From: Syntrophorhabdaceae bacterium
Lineage (GTDB): Bacteria > Desulfobacterota > Syntrophorhabdia > Syntrophorhabdales > Syntrophorhabdaceae
Reading direction: 5' to 3'
NCBI GenBank assembly: GCA_026415675.1
Contig: JAOAGQ010000058.1
Location: forward strand, 24,975 to 88,974
DNA: 64,000 bases
The position numbers and the translations under genes are program-made. The notes under the pieces are model-generated. The model had not been told where the DNA came from. It saw only the letters and a list, made by a program, of their open reading frames with translations, and did no database searches. Shown one piece after another: positions 1-8,443 of the stretch (position 1 is the first letter of the stretch; each line of letters opens with the position of its first letter).

Positions 1-66
1 ATGGAGTGCCTCTACAGCATTACCCCTGAAGAGGTCTTGCAAACCATAAAGCAGGTGAAGAGATAA
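1..66 (+). CDS. Heptosyltransferase (GT9) C-terminal end, partial
   Basis: Only the last 21 codons are visible, ending in TAA at 64-66. The tail contains C-L-x-x-I-T-P-E-E-V, which resembles the C-terminus of GT9 lipopolysaccharide heptosyltransferases (WaaF/RfaF type). It lies 1 bp before the heptose kinase gene, which supports a role in LPS inner-core assembly. The 5' part lies outside the window. The ATG at position 1 is probably an internal methionine. The assignment rests on a short tail plus context. Confidence 0.55.
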   Translation: MECLYSITPEEVLQTIKQVKR

Positions 67-67
67 G

Positions 68-1090
68 ATGAAAGGCACAGGATTGTCGACTGAGGAACGG
101 ATAATAGAAAATTTCAAGGATAAGAAGATCTGCGTGATCGGCGATATAATACTCGATATCTATATCCTCGGCAGACCCTACAGGCTATCAAGGGAGGCCC
201 CTGTAGTTGTTATAAAGCACGAGGAGGAACGGGTGTACCCCGGCAGTGCCGGCAATACGATAAATAACCTCATTGCCCTTGGAGCCCAGGTCTTTCCCCT
301 TGGTTTTATCGGGAGGGATGAGGCGGGAAACAGACTCATAGATTACTTTTCTTCCCATAAAAATGTTGATATTAAGGGCTTAATCAGATGTGACAACGAA
401 ACGGTGACAAAGACGAGGATACTGGCAGGGGATACCCACACCTCCAAACAGCAGGTGATAAGGATAGATAAGGACAGATGGAAACAGGTATCGGAAAAAG
501 AGAGGGGGCTTTTTGAAAAAATTTTGAAGGAGTATATACCCCACATGGATGCCTTCATCGTTTCTGATTACGGTCACGGCACCGTGGATCAAAGGACCAT
601 AAAGTCCATGAGGGGGGTCGCAAAGGAAAAGATCGTTGTAGGCGATTCCCGTTACAACCTGAAGGCATTCAAAGGTTTTACCATCATCACCCCTAATGAA
701 TCAGAGGCATACCTTCTAAGTTCCATGGAGGAAGGAAGGCCTGTGGAAGAGGTAGGGGAAAAGATCCTGGGATTCATGGACCTCACCGCCCTTTTAATCA
801 CAAGGGGTAATAAAGGTATGAGCCTTTTTACGGGAGATGGCAAAATCCATCATATACCGATATCGGGAACTGACGATGTGACGGATGTGACAGGGGCAGG
901 GGATACCGTCTGTGCAGCCCTTGCCCTCTCCCTTGCCGCAGGGGCTGATTTTTTAACCGCCTCGAGGATCGCCAACTACGCCGCAGGGGTTGTAGTTATG
1001 AAGAGAGGAACCGCAACGGTAACCGTCGATGAATTGAGGGCGGCTATTACGAGTAATCATGGTGTAAAGAGAACAAAGAAACATGGGTAG
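68..1090 (+). CDS. rfaE1: D-glycero-beta-D-manno-heptose-7-phosphate kinase (RfaE domain I)
   Basis: This is a PfkB/ribokinase-family sugar kinase of 340 aa that makes heptose-1,7-bisphosphate in ADP-heptose synthesis for the LPS core. The N-terminus carries the substrate-site region GDIILDIYILGRP and the glycine patch PGSAGNTINN. The C-terminus carries the anion-hole/catalytic motif TGAGDTVCAALAL. In enteric bacteria this domain is fused to the adenylyltransferase as HldE. Here the two are separate genes overlapping by 8 bp, a common arrangement outside the enterics. It starts 1 bp after the upstream stop. Confidence 0.93.
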   Translation: MKGTGLSTEERIIENFKDKKICVIGDIILDIYILGRPYRLSREAPVVVIKHEEERVYPGSAGNTINNLIALGAQVFPLGFIGRDEAGNRLIDYFSSHKNVDIKGLIRCDNETVTKTRILAGDTHTSKQQVIRIDKDRWKQVSEKERGLFEKILKEYIPHMDAFIVSDYGHGTVDQRTIKSMRGVAKEKIVVGDSRYNLKAFKGFTIITPNESEAYLLSSMEEGRPVEEVGEKILGFMDLTALLITRGNKGMSLFTGDGKIHHIPISGTDDVTDVTGAGDTVCAALALSLAAGADFLTASRIANYAAGVVVMKRGTATVTVDELRAAITSNHGVKRTKKHG

Positions 1091-1565
1091 GATTGTAGAT
1101 AGTATAGATGAGCTTAAATCCATCGTGGATAATGAAAAAAACAGGGGGAAGACCATCGTCTTTGGAAACGGCTGCTTTGATATACTCCATGTGGGCCATA
1201 TAAGGTATCTGAAGGGGGCAAAGGCCTTGGGCGATGTTCTTATTGTTGCCATAAACGATGACTCATCCCTTGTAGGTCTCGGAAAGAGAAAAGAGACGAT
1301 CACCCCTGACAAAGAAAGGGCAGAGATCGTAGCATCCCTTGAATGTGTCGATTATGTGATCCTGTTCGGTGAACCCGATGTAAGAAACATCCTCCTCGCT
1401 TTGAAACCCCATATCCATGCAAAGGGAACGGATTACACAGAAGAGACGGTGCCGGAGAGGGATGTGGTGTTATCGTTTGGGGGAAAGATCGCGATTGTCG
1501 GGGATCCTAAAAACCATTCGACGAGGGAGATCATCGCCTCTATCATGAGGAAAAAGGATGCTTAA
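1083..1565 (+). CDS. rfaE2: D-glycero-beta-D-manno-heptose 1-phosphate adenylyltransferase (RfaE domain II)
   Basis: A 160-aa nucleotidyltransferase that transfers AMP from ATP to heptose-1-phosphate, giving ADP-heptose. The cytidylyltransferase-like signature GCFDILHVGHIRYL (HxGH) lies near residue 35. A second family motif, STREIIASI, lies near the C-terminus and corresponds to the usual S-T-T/R-x-I segment. It overlaps rfaE1 by 8 bp and the next glycosyltransferase by 8 bp, so the genes are translationally coupled. Length fits a single-domain RfaE2. Confidence 0.93.
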   Translation: MGRIVDSIDELKSIVDNEKNRGKTIVFGNGCFDILHVGHIRYLKGAKALGDVLIVAINDDSSLVGLGKRKETITPDKERAEIVASLECVDYVILFGEPDVRNILLALKPHIHAKGTDYTEETVPERDVVLSFGGKIAIVGDPKNHSTREIIASIMRKKDA

Positions 1566-2352
1566 GGCCATGGGGGAAAGGGTACCCATCTCCGTCTATA
1601 TGATAACATTCAACAACGGAAAGACCATAGAGAGGGCATTGAAGAGCGTCGTCGACTGGGCGGAAGAGGTGATTGTTGTAGATTCCCACAGCACGGACGG
1701 GACCACGGAGATTATAGAAAGATACACAGGAAGGGTTTACCATCTCGATACGAAAAATCTGAAGGAGAAATACCAGTATGCCCAGGATCTATGCTCCCTC
1801 CCCTGGGTACTCTTCATCGATGCCGATGAATGGTTAACAGATGATATTAAAGAAGAGATAAAAGAGGTGATCACCTCCGATACACCCTATGATGGCTTCG
1901 ATGTGAAGAGGAGGAATGTATATCTCGGCAGGGAGATAAGATACGGGGGCTGGTATCCTGACCATGAGATAAGGCTTTATAAAAAGGATAAGGGGCGATG
2001 GGAAGGGGGGATCCACGCAAAGGTTTATGTGGATGGAAAAATAGGGAAACTGAAAAACCATTACCTCCATACCCCTTACCTTGATACAGGTCATCAGATC
2101 AGGACGATAGACCGTTACTCCGGGGCGTATGCGGAGGATCTTTTAAAATCCGGGGAGAGATTCAGTCTCTTCCGTCTCCTCGGCCGTCCTCTTTTCAGGT
2201 TTTTCAGGGACTATATATTGAAAATTGGTTTTCTCGATGGCATACCAGGCCTCATTATAGCCGTATCCACCGTATACTACGTGTTTATGAAACAGGCAAG
2301 GCTCTGGGAACTCGAGAGGCTGGATAGAGAAAAAGTTATAAAAGATAAATGA
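1558..2352 (+). CDS. GT2 glycosyltransferase, WaaE/KdtX-like
   Basis: This 264-aa protein begins with a GT-A fold: SVYMITFNNGKTIERAL, then VVDSHSTDGT, then the metal-binding region FIDADEW (DxD type). The C-terminal half contains FFRDYILKIGFLDG-x-x-G, typical of WaaE/KdtX lipopolysaccharide core beta-glucosyltransferases. A transfer role in LPS core assembly is likely; the exact sugar cannot be read from the sequence. The ATG at 1570 is an alternative start preceded by a weak AAGG. The ATG at 1558 has AGGAAAAAGG upstream and overlaps rfaE2. Confidence 0.82.
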   Translation: MLKAMGERVPISVYMITFNNGKTIERALKSVVDWAEEVIVVDSHSTDGTTEIIERYTGRVYHLDTKNLKEKYQYAQDLCSLPWVLFIDADEWLTDDIKEEIKEVITSDTPYDGFDVKRRNVYLGREIRYGGWYPDHEIRLYKKDKGRWEGGIHAKVYVDGKIGKLKNHYLHTPYLDTGHQIRTIDRYSGAYAEDLLKSGERFSLFRLLGRPLFRFFRDYILKIGFLDGIPGLIIAVSTVYYVFMKQARLWELERLDREKVIKDK

Positions 2353-2368
2353 TGGAGAGGGAGATGGT

Positions 2369-3352
2369 ATGGGAGGACTGAAGGGAAAAGAGGTGCTTGT
2401 GACAGGGGGGCTGGGATTTATAGGGAGTAACCTTTCTATCGAGCTCGTCAAGGCAGGGGCAAAGGTTACCATTGTTGATAATATGCTTCCGAGACAGGGA
2501 GGGAATCTCTTCAACATCAAAGACATAGAGGATCAGGTAAAGGTAAACTTCTCCGATGTGAGAAACCAGTTATCCATGAACCATCTTGTAAAGGGCAAAG
2601 ACTTCATCTTCCACCTTGCCGGTCAGGTAAACCACGTGGATAGCATGAGAAATCCTATACAGGACCTCGATATAAACTGTAGAGGCACCCTTGTGCTCCT
2701 CGAGGCCCTAAGACAGTATAACAGATCTGCAAAGGTGATCTTCGCCGGTACCAGAGGGGAGTACGGCGCCACCGTGAAACTTCCTGTGGACGAAGACCAT
2801 CCGACAAACCCGAAAGGTATATATGCGGTGACAAACCTCACCGCGGAGAAGATGGTCCTCGTATATGACGACATTTACGGAATAAAAGGGGCATGCCTCA
2901 GGATAACAAACACTTACGGCCCGAGACATCAGATGGCCCATGATGAATACGGGGTCTTCAACTGGTTTATAAGAAAGGCGATCGATGACGATGTGATCCC
3001 CGTCTTCGGCGATGGGAGGATTTTGAGGGATTTCCTGTACGTAGATGACCTCGTGGAATGTATGCTCATGATGACGGAGAACGAGGATGTGTACGGGAAG
3101 GTATTTAACGTGGGAACGGGAAGACCTGTGAGCTTTATAGAAATTGCGAGAAAGATAGTGGAGATCGCAGGGACAGGGAGGGTGGAGTTCACAGAGTTTA
3201 CCCGAGAGAGGAAAGAGGTTGAACCGGGGGACTATTATGCGGATATAACCCGGATAAGGAACACCCTCGGATGGGAGCCAAAGACATCCCTTGAGGAGGG
3301 TATAAGAAAGACTGTGGATTACTACAGACGATACAAGAAGGAATACTGGTAG
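2369..3352 (+). CDS. NAD-dependent nucleotide-sugar epimerase/dehydratase (extended SDR) with altered YxxxK motif
   Basis: A 327-aa extended short-chain dehydrogenase. The Rossmann motif TGGLGFIGSNL lies at residues 12-22 and VDNM ends beta-2. NAD-binding HLAGQV is at 82-87. The Thr/Ser-bearing strand FAGTRGEYG is at 125-133, and the substrate/NAD loop LRITNTYGPRHQ follows. The catalytic motif is unusual: Tyr152 is followed four residues later by Asn156 (codon AAC, 2834-2836) where the family has Lys. Overall similarity is to UDP-glucose epimerase/dehydratase-like enzymes of polysaccharide clusters. It sits upstream of a DegT aminotransferase, suggesting a modified sugar for LPS. Activity is uncertain because of the missing Lys. 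Confidence 0.85.
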   Translation: MGGLKGKEVLVTGGLGFIGSNLSIELVKAGAKVTIVDNMLPRQGGNLFNIKDIEDQVKVNFSDVRNQLSMNHLVKGKDFIFHLAGQVNHVDSMRNPIQDLDINCRGTLVLLEALRQYNRSAKVIFAGTRGEYGATVKLPVDEDHPTNPKGIYAVTNLTAEKMVLVYDDIYGIKGACLRITNTYGPRHQMAHDEYGVFNWFIRKAIDDDVIPVFGDGRILRDFLYVDDLVECMLMMTENEDVYGKVFNVGTGRPVSFIEIARKIVEIAGTGRVEFTEFTRERKEVEPGDYYADITRIRNTLGWEPKTSLEEGIRKTVDYYRRYKKEYW

Positions 3353-3381
3353 GACTAAAATTAAGAAAACGGAGCAAGACT

Positions 3382-4491
3382 ATGAATGTAAAGATCTTTG
3401 ACCTCGAAAGAGACCACGGGGAGATAAAGGAACAACTTGTCGAGACCTTTAAGGATCTGATATCCGCAGGGGAGTATGTACTGGGCAGTAAAACCGAAGC
3501 GTTTGAAAGGGACTTTGCCTCATATTTAGGGGTTAAATACGCCATAGGGGTCAACAGTGGAACGGATGCATTGAAGATAGCAGGTCTTTCCCTGGGGTTA
3601 AAACCGGGGGATAAAATAATCACCACCCCCAATACGTACATCTCCACCGTTATGAGTCTCTCCGTCCACGGTATCAAACCGGTTTTTACAGATATCGAAC
3701 TCGACACATACAACATGGATCCTGCAAAACTTGAAGAGACCCTTTCCGTTGAGCAGGGGGTAAAGCTCTGCATCCCGGTCCATCTATACGGCCATCCCTG
3801 CCCCATGGATGAGATTATCGGTATATGCAGGAGATTCGGGGTAAAGATCATGGAGGATGCATGTCAGGCCCATGGGGCCATGTATAAAGATAGAAAGGTG
3901 GGGACCTTCGGGGATGCCTCTGCCTTTAGCTTTTATCCCACAAAAAATCTCGGATGCTATGGCGACGGAGGTATGGTCGTAACCGATTCTTCGGAGGTGG
4001 CAGAACATGCCCGTATGCTCAGGATATACGGCCAGGAAGGAAAGCATATCCATGTCATCGAAGGGTTCAATTCGAGACTCGATGAAATGCAGGCAGCCCT
4101 TCTAAAAGTTAAGCTTCCCTTTCTCGACAGGTGGAATAAGAAGAGAAGGCATATAGCGTGGCTTTACACAAGGGAGTTAATCGATACCCCCGTCGTCCTG
4201 CCGCAGGAGGAATCGTGGGCATACCATGTGTACCACCTGTATGTTATAAGGACAGAAAAGAGGGATGGGCTTATGGAATTCTTACGCAAAAGAGGGGTCA
4301 CAACCCTGATCCACTATCCCACCCCTATACACCTCCAGAGGGTCTATGACCATTTAGGGTATAAGAGGGGCGCCTTCCCGAATGCAGAAAAGGCGGCAGA
4401 GGAGATCCTGTCTTTACCTATGTATCCATCCCTTACGGAAGATGAGGTGATGTATGTGGCCTCTTCCATAAGGGAGTTCTATGGGTTATAG
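3382..4491 (+). CDS. DegT/DnrJ/EryC1/StrS family sugar aminotransferase
   Basis: A 369-aa PLP-dependent aminotransferase that would convert a keto nucleotide sugar to an amino sugar. SGTDALKIA near residue 60 binds the PLP phosphate. EDACQAHGA near 159 holds the aspartate contacting the pyridine ring. FSFYPTKNLGCYGDGG near 183 carries the Schiff-base Lys188. NSRLDEMQAALL follows as usual. It lies 29 bp after the epimerase gene, and together they suggest synthesis of an aminodeoxy sugar. The substrate is not identifiable. Confidence 0.9.
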   Translation: MNVKIFDLERDHGEIKEQLVETFKDLISAGEYVLGSKTEAFERDFASYLGVKYAIGVNSGTDALKIAGLSLGLKPGDKIITTPNTYISTVMSLSVHGIKPVFTDIELDTYNMDPAKLEETLSVEQGVKLCIPVHLYGHPCPMDEIIGICRRFGVKIMEDACQAHGAMYKDRKVGTFGDASAFSFYPTKNLGCYGDGGMVVTDSSEVAEHARMLRIYGQEGKHIHVIEGFNSRLDEMQAALLKVKLPFLDRWNKKRRHIAWLYTRELIDTPVVLPQEESWAYHVYHLYVIRTEKRDGLMEFLRKRGVTTLIHYPTPIHLQRVYDHLGYKRGAFPNAEKAAEEILSLPMYPSLTEDEVMYVASSIREFYGL

Positions 4492-4499
4492 GTCCTTCC

Positions 4500-5627
4500 G
4501 TGAAGGTATTGCAGCTTTTCAGTGACTGGAAATGGACTGGCCCCGCTGAGCCTGTCGTATCCTTATGCGAACACCTCCTCATCGAAGGGGTCGATGTGGA
4601 ACTCGCCATGAGGAGGGCCCCTCAAGACTTCCCCGAGAGGACCGTGGAAAAGGAGGCAAAAAAAAGGGGAATAACACTCACATATAGGTTCAGGATGAAT
4701 CGGTATTTCTCCCTCAGGGACTGGCTATACGATCTCAGGGCGATAAGAAGGTACGTAGATGAGAAAAACATTGACATCATCCACACAAATCTGTCCCATG
4801 ACCACTTTTTGGCCTTATTCTCCCTTTCTTTTTCAAAAAAAAGACCTCTCATTATAAGGACAGACCACAAAAGGGATGGGATGCCCATAAATACCTCTAT
4901 GGCGTGGGCGATGAGAAGAACAGACGGTCTTGTCACCTATAGTACGGGTATCATGGAGCAGGACATAAAGGGGTTTTCTTTTCCTCGGGAGAGGACGTGC
5001 GTTATCTCCCCAGGGGTTAAGCCTTATACAGGGGAGATAAAGGATATAAGACCTTCCCTGGGTATAAAAAGAGAAGATAAGGTGGTAGGGGTAATAGGAA
5101 GATTAAAGCCCGACAGGGGTTACGACACGATTTTAAAGGCCTTCAAGATACTCTCGGGGAGGGTGCAAGGGGTAAAGCTCCTCATCATGGGCAGGAGCTC
5201 CCAGATAGAGAAGAGCATATTAAAACCTCTGGTTGAACTGGGTATTGAAGAGGATGTTATACTCGCAGGATACAGGATAGAAGACTATTTCTCCGTTATA
5301 GCTACCTTTGACATATATGTCATGATGAGGGCAGGGAGTGATGGTACCGCAAGGGCATTAAGAGAGGTGATGGCTATGGGAAAACCTGCAATCGTCTCAA
5401 GGACTGGGATGCTCCCGGAACTCGTCCAGGATGGCATAACGGGCTATGTGGTAAACCAGGATGAGTCCTCCCTTGCATCGAAGATGGAGGAACTCTTAAC
5501 GGATAATGAAAAGAGGGCCCTCTTCGGGGAGAGGGCAAGGATTTACGCAAAAGAGAGATGGAGTTACATCAGTCAGGCCAAAGAGATAAAGGCCTTTTAT
5601 GAAAGGCTACTTTCAAGAAGAGGATAA
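4500..5627 (+). CDS. GT4 family glycosyltransferase
   Basis: A 375-aa glycosyltransferase with a GT-B fold. The start is GTG at 4500, eight bases after the DegT stop. The C-terminal donor domain contains VVGVIGRLKPDRGYDTILKA near residue 195 and the EX7E-like segment ALREVMAMGKPAIVSRTGMLPELV near 302-325. An N-terminal acceptor domain is present (residues 1-180). It is the last gene of the LPS-sugar run and is followed by a strong terminator. Acceptor and donor are unknown. Confidence 0.85.
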   Translation: MKVLQLFSDWKWTGPAEPVVSLCEHLLIEGVDVELAMRRAPQDFPERTVEKEAKKRGITLTYRFRMNRYFSLRDWLYDLRAIRRYVDEKNIDIIHTNLSHDHFLALFSLSFSKKRPLIIRTDHKRDGMPINTSMAWAMRRTDGLVTYSTGIMEQDIKGFSFPRERTCVISPGVKPYTGEIKDIRPSLGIKREDKVVGVIGRLKPDRGYDTILKAFKILSGRVQGVKLLIMGRSSQIEKSILKPLVELGIEEDVILAGYRIEDYFSVIATFDIYVMMRAGSDGTARALREVMAMGKPAIVSRTGMLPELVQDGITGYVVNQDESSLASKMEELLTDNEKRALFGERARIYAKERWSYISQAKEIKAFYERLLSRRG

Positions 5628-5656
5628 AAAAAGGCGAGGTCTCCCTCGCCTTTTTT
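5626..5656. terminator. Bidirectional intrinsic terminator
   Basis: A run of A, the stem GGCGAGG, loop TCTC, stem CCTCGCC and then six T. The A-run on one side and T-run on the other make it work in both directions. It lies between the convergent GT4 gene and the DUF35 gene. Confidence 0.92.
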
Positions 5657-5670
5657 AATAGAAAATCTTC

Positions 5671-6168
5671 TTACTTGTCGACAGGCTCAAAGGCAAAGAA
5701 GACCCTGTCACACATCACGGTTCCTGCCTTACCCTTTTCAATGGGCATAGGGGGGACTTCAAAGACAACGAGCTGAACCTCATCACCCCTCTTTAATTTT
5801 CCCGCAGGGCAGTTTATGATCCTGCTTATCATCCTCCTGAAGCCGTCTACACCTAAATCTATCACGGCGTGGATAAGGGGCGATTCGTATCCCAAGGGGA
5901 CACCCTTTACCTCTTCTGAAAATACGATGACCTTTCCCTTTTTCGGGAGGTCTATATATTCGAGGTTCTCGGAGTAACAGACAGGGCATATGACCCTGGG
6001 GGGGTATGCCACATGACCGCAATCCTTGCACTTCGTGGTGGTGAATCTGCCCTGTTTTAAGTTTTCATAGAAGGGCCAGACCCTGTTAAACTCTTTGGCC
6101 TCAACAGGCCAAAGGTCCATTGTCACAGGATACAGGTTATCGAGTATTGGTATTCCTAATACAGACAT
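5671..6168 (-). CDS. DUF35 / Zn-ribbon OB-fold acyl-CoA-associated protein
   Basis: A 165-aa protein with a rubredoxin-like zinc ribbon (C47-x2-C50 and C61-x2-C64) followed by an OB-fold segment with GKVIVFSEEV. This family (DUF35, ChsH2-like) pairs with thiolases or MaoC-type hydratases in acyl-CoA degradation. The thiolase gene lies immediately upstream in the transcript, 10 bp away, so a thiolase-DUF35 complex is likely. Confidence 0.88.
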   Translation of the reverse strand: MSVLGIPILDNLYPVTMDLWPVEAKEFNRVWPFYENLKQGRFTTTKCKDCGHVAYPPRVICPVCYSENLEYIDLPKKGKVIVFSEEVKGVPLGYESPLIHAVIDLGVDGFRRMISRIINCPAGKLKRGDEVQLVVFEVPPMPIEKGKAGTVMCDRVFFAFEPVDK

Positions 6169-6178
6169 ATTGACCTCC

Positions 6179-7363
6179 TTATTTTACTGGTTCTCTACCA
6201 TAGATGACGATGGTATGCTCTGCATTTGCACCGCTTAGGTTGTGGGTGAGACCTATATCGGCATCCTTTACCTGATGGCGTGCCCTACCCTGGAGCTGCT
6301 TCATGATCTCGATGCCCTGTCTTATACCGGTTGCTCCAAAGGGATGTCCCACTGCAAGAAGGCCACCGTCTGTGTTTACAGGCACCTTGCCCCCTATCAG
6401 GATCTGTCCTGAGCTGCAGAATGCACCGCCTTCCCCTTTTTTACAGAAACCGAGTTCTTCCACCTCTATCACCTCTGAGATGGAGAAACAATCGTGGGTC
6501 TGGGCTACCTTAATATCGCTTGGAGAAACCTTTGCCCTCTTATAAGCCTTCTCCGCGGCAACCCTTGTGTGTTTCCAGTCCGCGAGGTGTTCACCACAGA
6601 AGTTGGAGGAGAGGCTCTGTAAGGACACCTGGGCGCATCCCCTCAAATAAACAAGGGGCCTGTCGGTGTATCTCTTTGCAATCTCGTCCGTTGTAATGAT
6701 ACATGCTGCGGCACCGTCTGTTATGGGGCAGCAGTCATAAAGTGTCAGAGGCGGAACAACAGGAGGGGCACTCATCGCCTCTTCAAGGGTAAGTCTTTTC
6801 TGCATCTGGGCATTGGGGTTGTCCGCAGCATAATTATAATTTGCCACGGAGACCGCCGCAAGGTCTTCTTTCTTTGTGCCGTAATGCATCATGTGTTCCT
6901 GGGCTGTTAGTGAAAAGAATGGCGGTGGTAATCCCATACCGTGGGTTGCCTCCCAGTCATGGTCAACGGAAGCGAGTTCGCTGTAAAAAACCTCCCATTT
7001 CTGGGGGGTGAATAGCTTCTCCCCTCCTGCCACCATCACGATGTCCGCATTTCCTGATTCCACAAGCCCTTTTGCAAGGATAATACCTGTACTACCTCCG
7101 GCACAGAGCACATCGACCCTTGTGCAGATGGATGTGGGTTTAAGACCCAACCTCTCCGCAACTACCGGGGCGGTGTTTACCTGAAAAGAACATCTGCCGG
7201 AGTAAGAGGTCGCCACGATGAGCCCATCGATATCCAGGGGCTTGAGTCCCGGGATGTCATCGAGGCAGGCCTTACCTGCTTCCTGGAATAGATCCATGAG
7301 GTGGGCTTCTCTTACACCCCATTTGCACTGGCCTCCTCCTAAAATCACTGCATGTCTTGCCAT
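6179..7363 (-). CDS. Thiolase-family acetyl-CoA acyltransferase (SCP-x type)
   Basis: A 394-aa thiolase-fold protein. The nucleophile region VLCAGGSTG places Cys87 in the expected place. The second active-site motif GHPFGATGIRQG is present near residue 340. The C-terminal HN-x-GG motif appears as HNLSGAN. These features match SCP2-thiolase-like enzymes that act with a DUF35 partner in beta-oxidation of fatty, steroid or aromatic-derived acyl-CoA. It is co-transcribed with an enoyl-CoA hydratase and a DUF35 protein. The natural substrate is not evident. Confidence 0.87.
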   Translation of the reverse strand: MARHAVILGGGQCKWGVREAHLMDLFQEAGKACLDDIPGLKPLDIDGLIVATSYSGRCSFQVNTAPVVAERLGLKPTSICTRVDVLCAGGSTGIILAKGLVESGNADIVMVAGGEKLFTPQKWEVFYSELASVDHDWEATHGMGLPPPFFSLTAQEHMMHYGTKKEDLAAVSVANYNYAADNPNAQMQKRLTLEEAMSAPPVVPPLTLYDCCPITDGAAACIITTDEIAKRYTDRPLVYLRGCAQVSLQSLSSNFCGEHLADWKHTRVAAEKAYKRAKVSPSDIKVAQTHDCFSISEVIEVEELGFCKKGEGGAFCSSGQILIGGKVPVNTDGGLLAVGHPFGATGIRQGIEIMKQLQGRARHQVKDADIGLTHNLSGANAEHTIVIYGREPVK

Positions 7364-7387
7364 ACAAACCTCCTTAAATATACGTTT

Positions 7388-8167
7388 TCATCTTCCCTTA
7401 AAGCTCGGTTTTCTTTTTTCTGCGAAGGCCTGAAAGCCTTCCCTGCCATCCTCTGAAAGGTACGTTACGACAAAACAGTTCCTTTCAAAGGAGATCGCTG
7501 TGGCGAGGTCTATGTTCATACCATTATCCACCGCATTCTTAAGAAGGGATAAAGCAACCTTAGGCTTTGATGCGAGTTTCCTTGCCCATACCTTCGCCTC
7601 TTCTATCACCTCATCCTTTGCTACAACTTTGTTTACAAGACCTATACGGTATGCCTCCTCTCCGTTTACCGTATCCCCCATGAAGAGGAGTTCTTTTGCC
7701 TTCGCAACACCCACGATCCTCGGGAGTCTCTGGGTGGCCCCTGCCCCGGGGATGATACCGAGATTAATCTCGGGGCATCCGATCGTCGCATCGGTAGCGG
7801 CAATCCTTAAGTCACAGGCAAGGGCGAGTTCGCAACCTCCCCCCAGGGCAAAACCGAAGACCGCGGCTATCGTGGGCTTCTGGATATTGGAAACCCTGTC
7901 CATCGCCATCCTTGCCGTCCTCATGAAGGCATAGCAATCAGGAATATTCTTCCCCGCCACATCCTTCACGTCGAGGCCTGCGGCAAAGGCCTTATCCCCT
8001 GCCCCTGTGAGTACTATTGCGCTGACGTTTTCATCGTTTTCGAGTTCACCAAAGGCATCGTACAGATCCTTGTACACCTGCACGCTCAAGGAGTTTACCG
8101 GTGGTCTATTCAATTTTACTACGGCAAAGTTCTCTTCCTTCTCAATTATCAAAGTCTGGTATGACAT
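7388..8167 (-). CDS. Enoyl-CoA hydratase/isomerase (crotonase family)
   Basis: A 259-aa crotonase-fold protein. The oxyanion-hole segments are AFAAGLDVKD and ALGGGCELALACD. Both catalytic glutamates of true hydratases are visible, in GGCELA and in CPEINLGIIPGAG. It would hydrate trans-2-enoyl-CoA. I chose the ATG at 8167 because GGGGG lies 5 bp upstream; an in-frame TTG at 8182 would add five residues. It is first in the operon with the thiolase and DUF35 genes. Confidence 0.9.
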   Translation of the reverse strand: MSYQTLIIEKEENFAVVKLNRPPVNSLSVQVYKDLYDAFGELENDENVSAIVLTGAGDKAFAAGLDVKDVAGKNIPDCYAFMRTARMAMDRVSNIQKPTIAAVFGFALGGGCELALACDLRIAATDATIGCPEINLGIIPGAGATQRLPRIVGVAKAKELLFMGDTVNGEEAYRIGLVNKVVAKDEVIEEAKVWARKLASKPKVALSLLKNAVDNGMNIDLATAISFERNCFVVTYLSEDGREGFQAFAEKRKPSFKGR

Positions 8168-8232
8168 ATATACCCCCTTCAAATGTTAAATTAATTAATC
8201 TGCCTTCCCAAAGAACCCTTTAATCTCAAAAG

Positions 8233-8254
8233 GTTTAAGTATCGTTTAAGATAC
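8233..8254 (+). promoter_or_regulatory. Tandem 11-bp repeat, candidate operator
   Basis: GTTTAAGTATC is followed directly by GTTTAAGATAC. The two copies are one helical turn apart, and GTATC...GATAC inside them forms an inverted repeat with a 6-bp spacer. It lies in the 276-bp AT-rich gap between the divergent acyl-CoA and efflux operons. Regulator-binding is inferred only. Confidence 0.4.
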
Positions 8255-8443
8255 CATGAAGGCAATTGTGTATAATAAAAAAATTCACATGCAAAACAGT
8301 AAATATCATTTTTTTACCATTAGTTCAACAAAAAAGAATAGACAATAAAATTTACATTTGACGATAAATCATGTAATGTATTACGGAAAAAATCTACAAT
8401 TTAGGATTAAAATAAGGGTGAAGTCCTTAATCCATATAATAAT

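Noticed and set aside
3198..3851. 217-aa minus-strand ORF
   Set aside because: Antisense to the epimerase and aminotransferase genes, both of which have clear motifs.
8255..8347. Possible 30-codon plus-strand ORF in the tolC upstream gap
   Set aside because: No ribosome-binding site, Lys/Asn composition expected of AT-rich DNA, and it overlaps promoter-like TATAAT.
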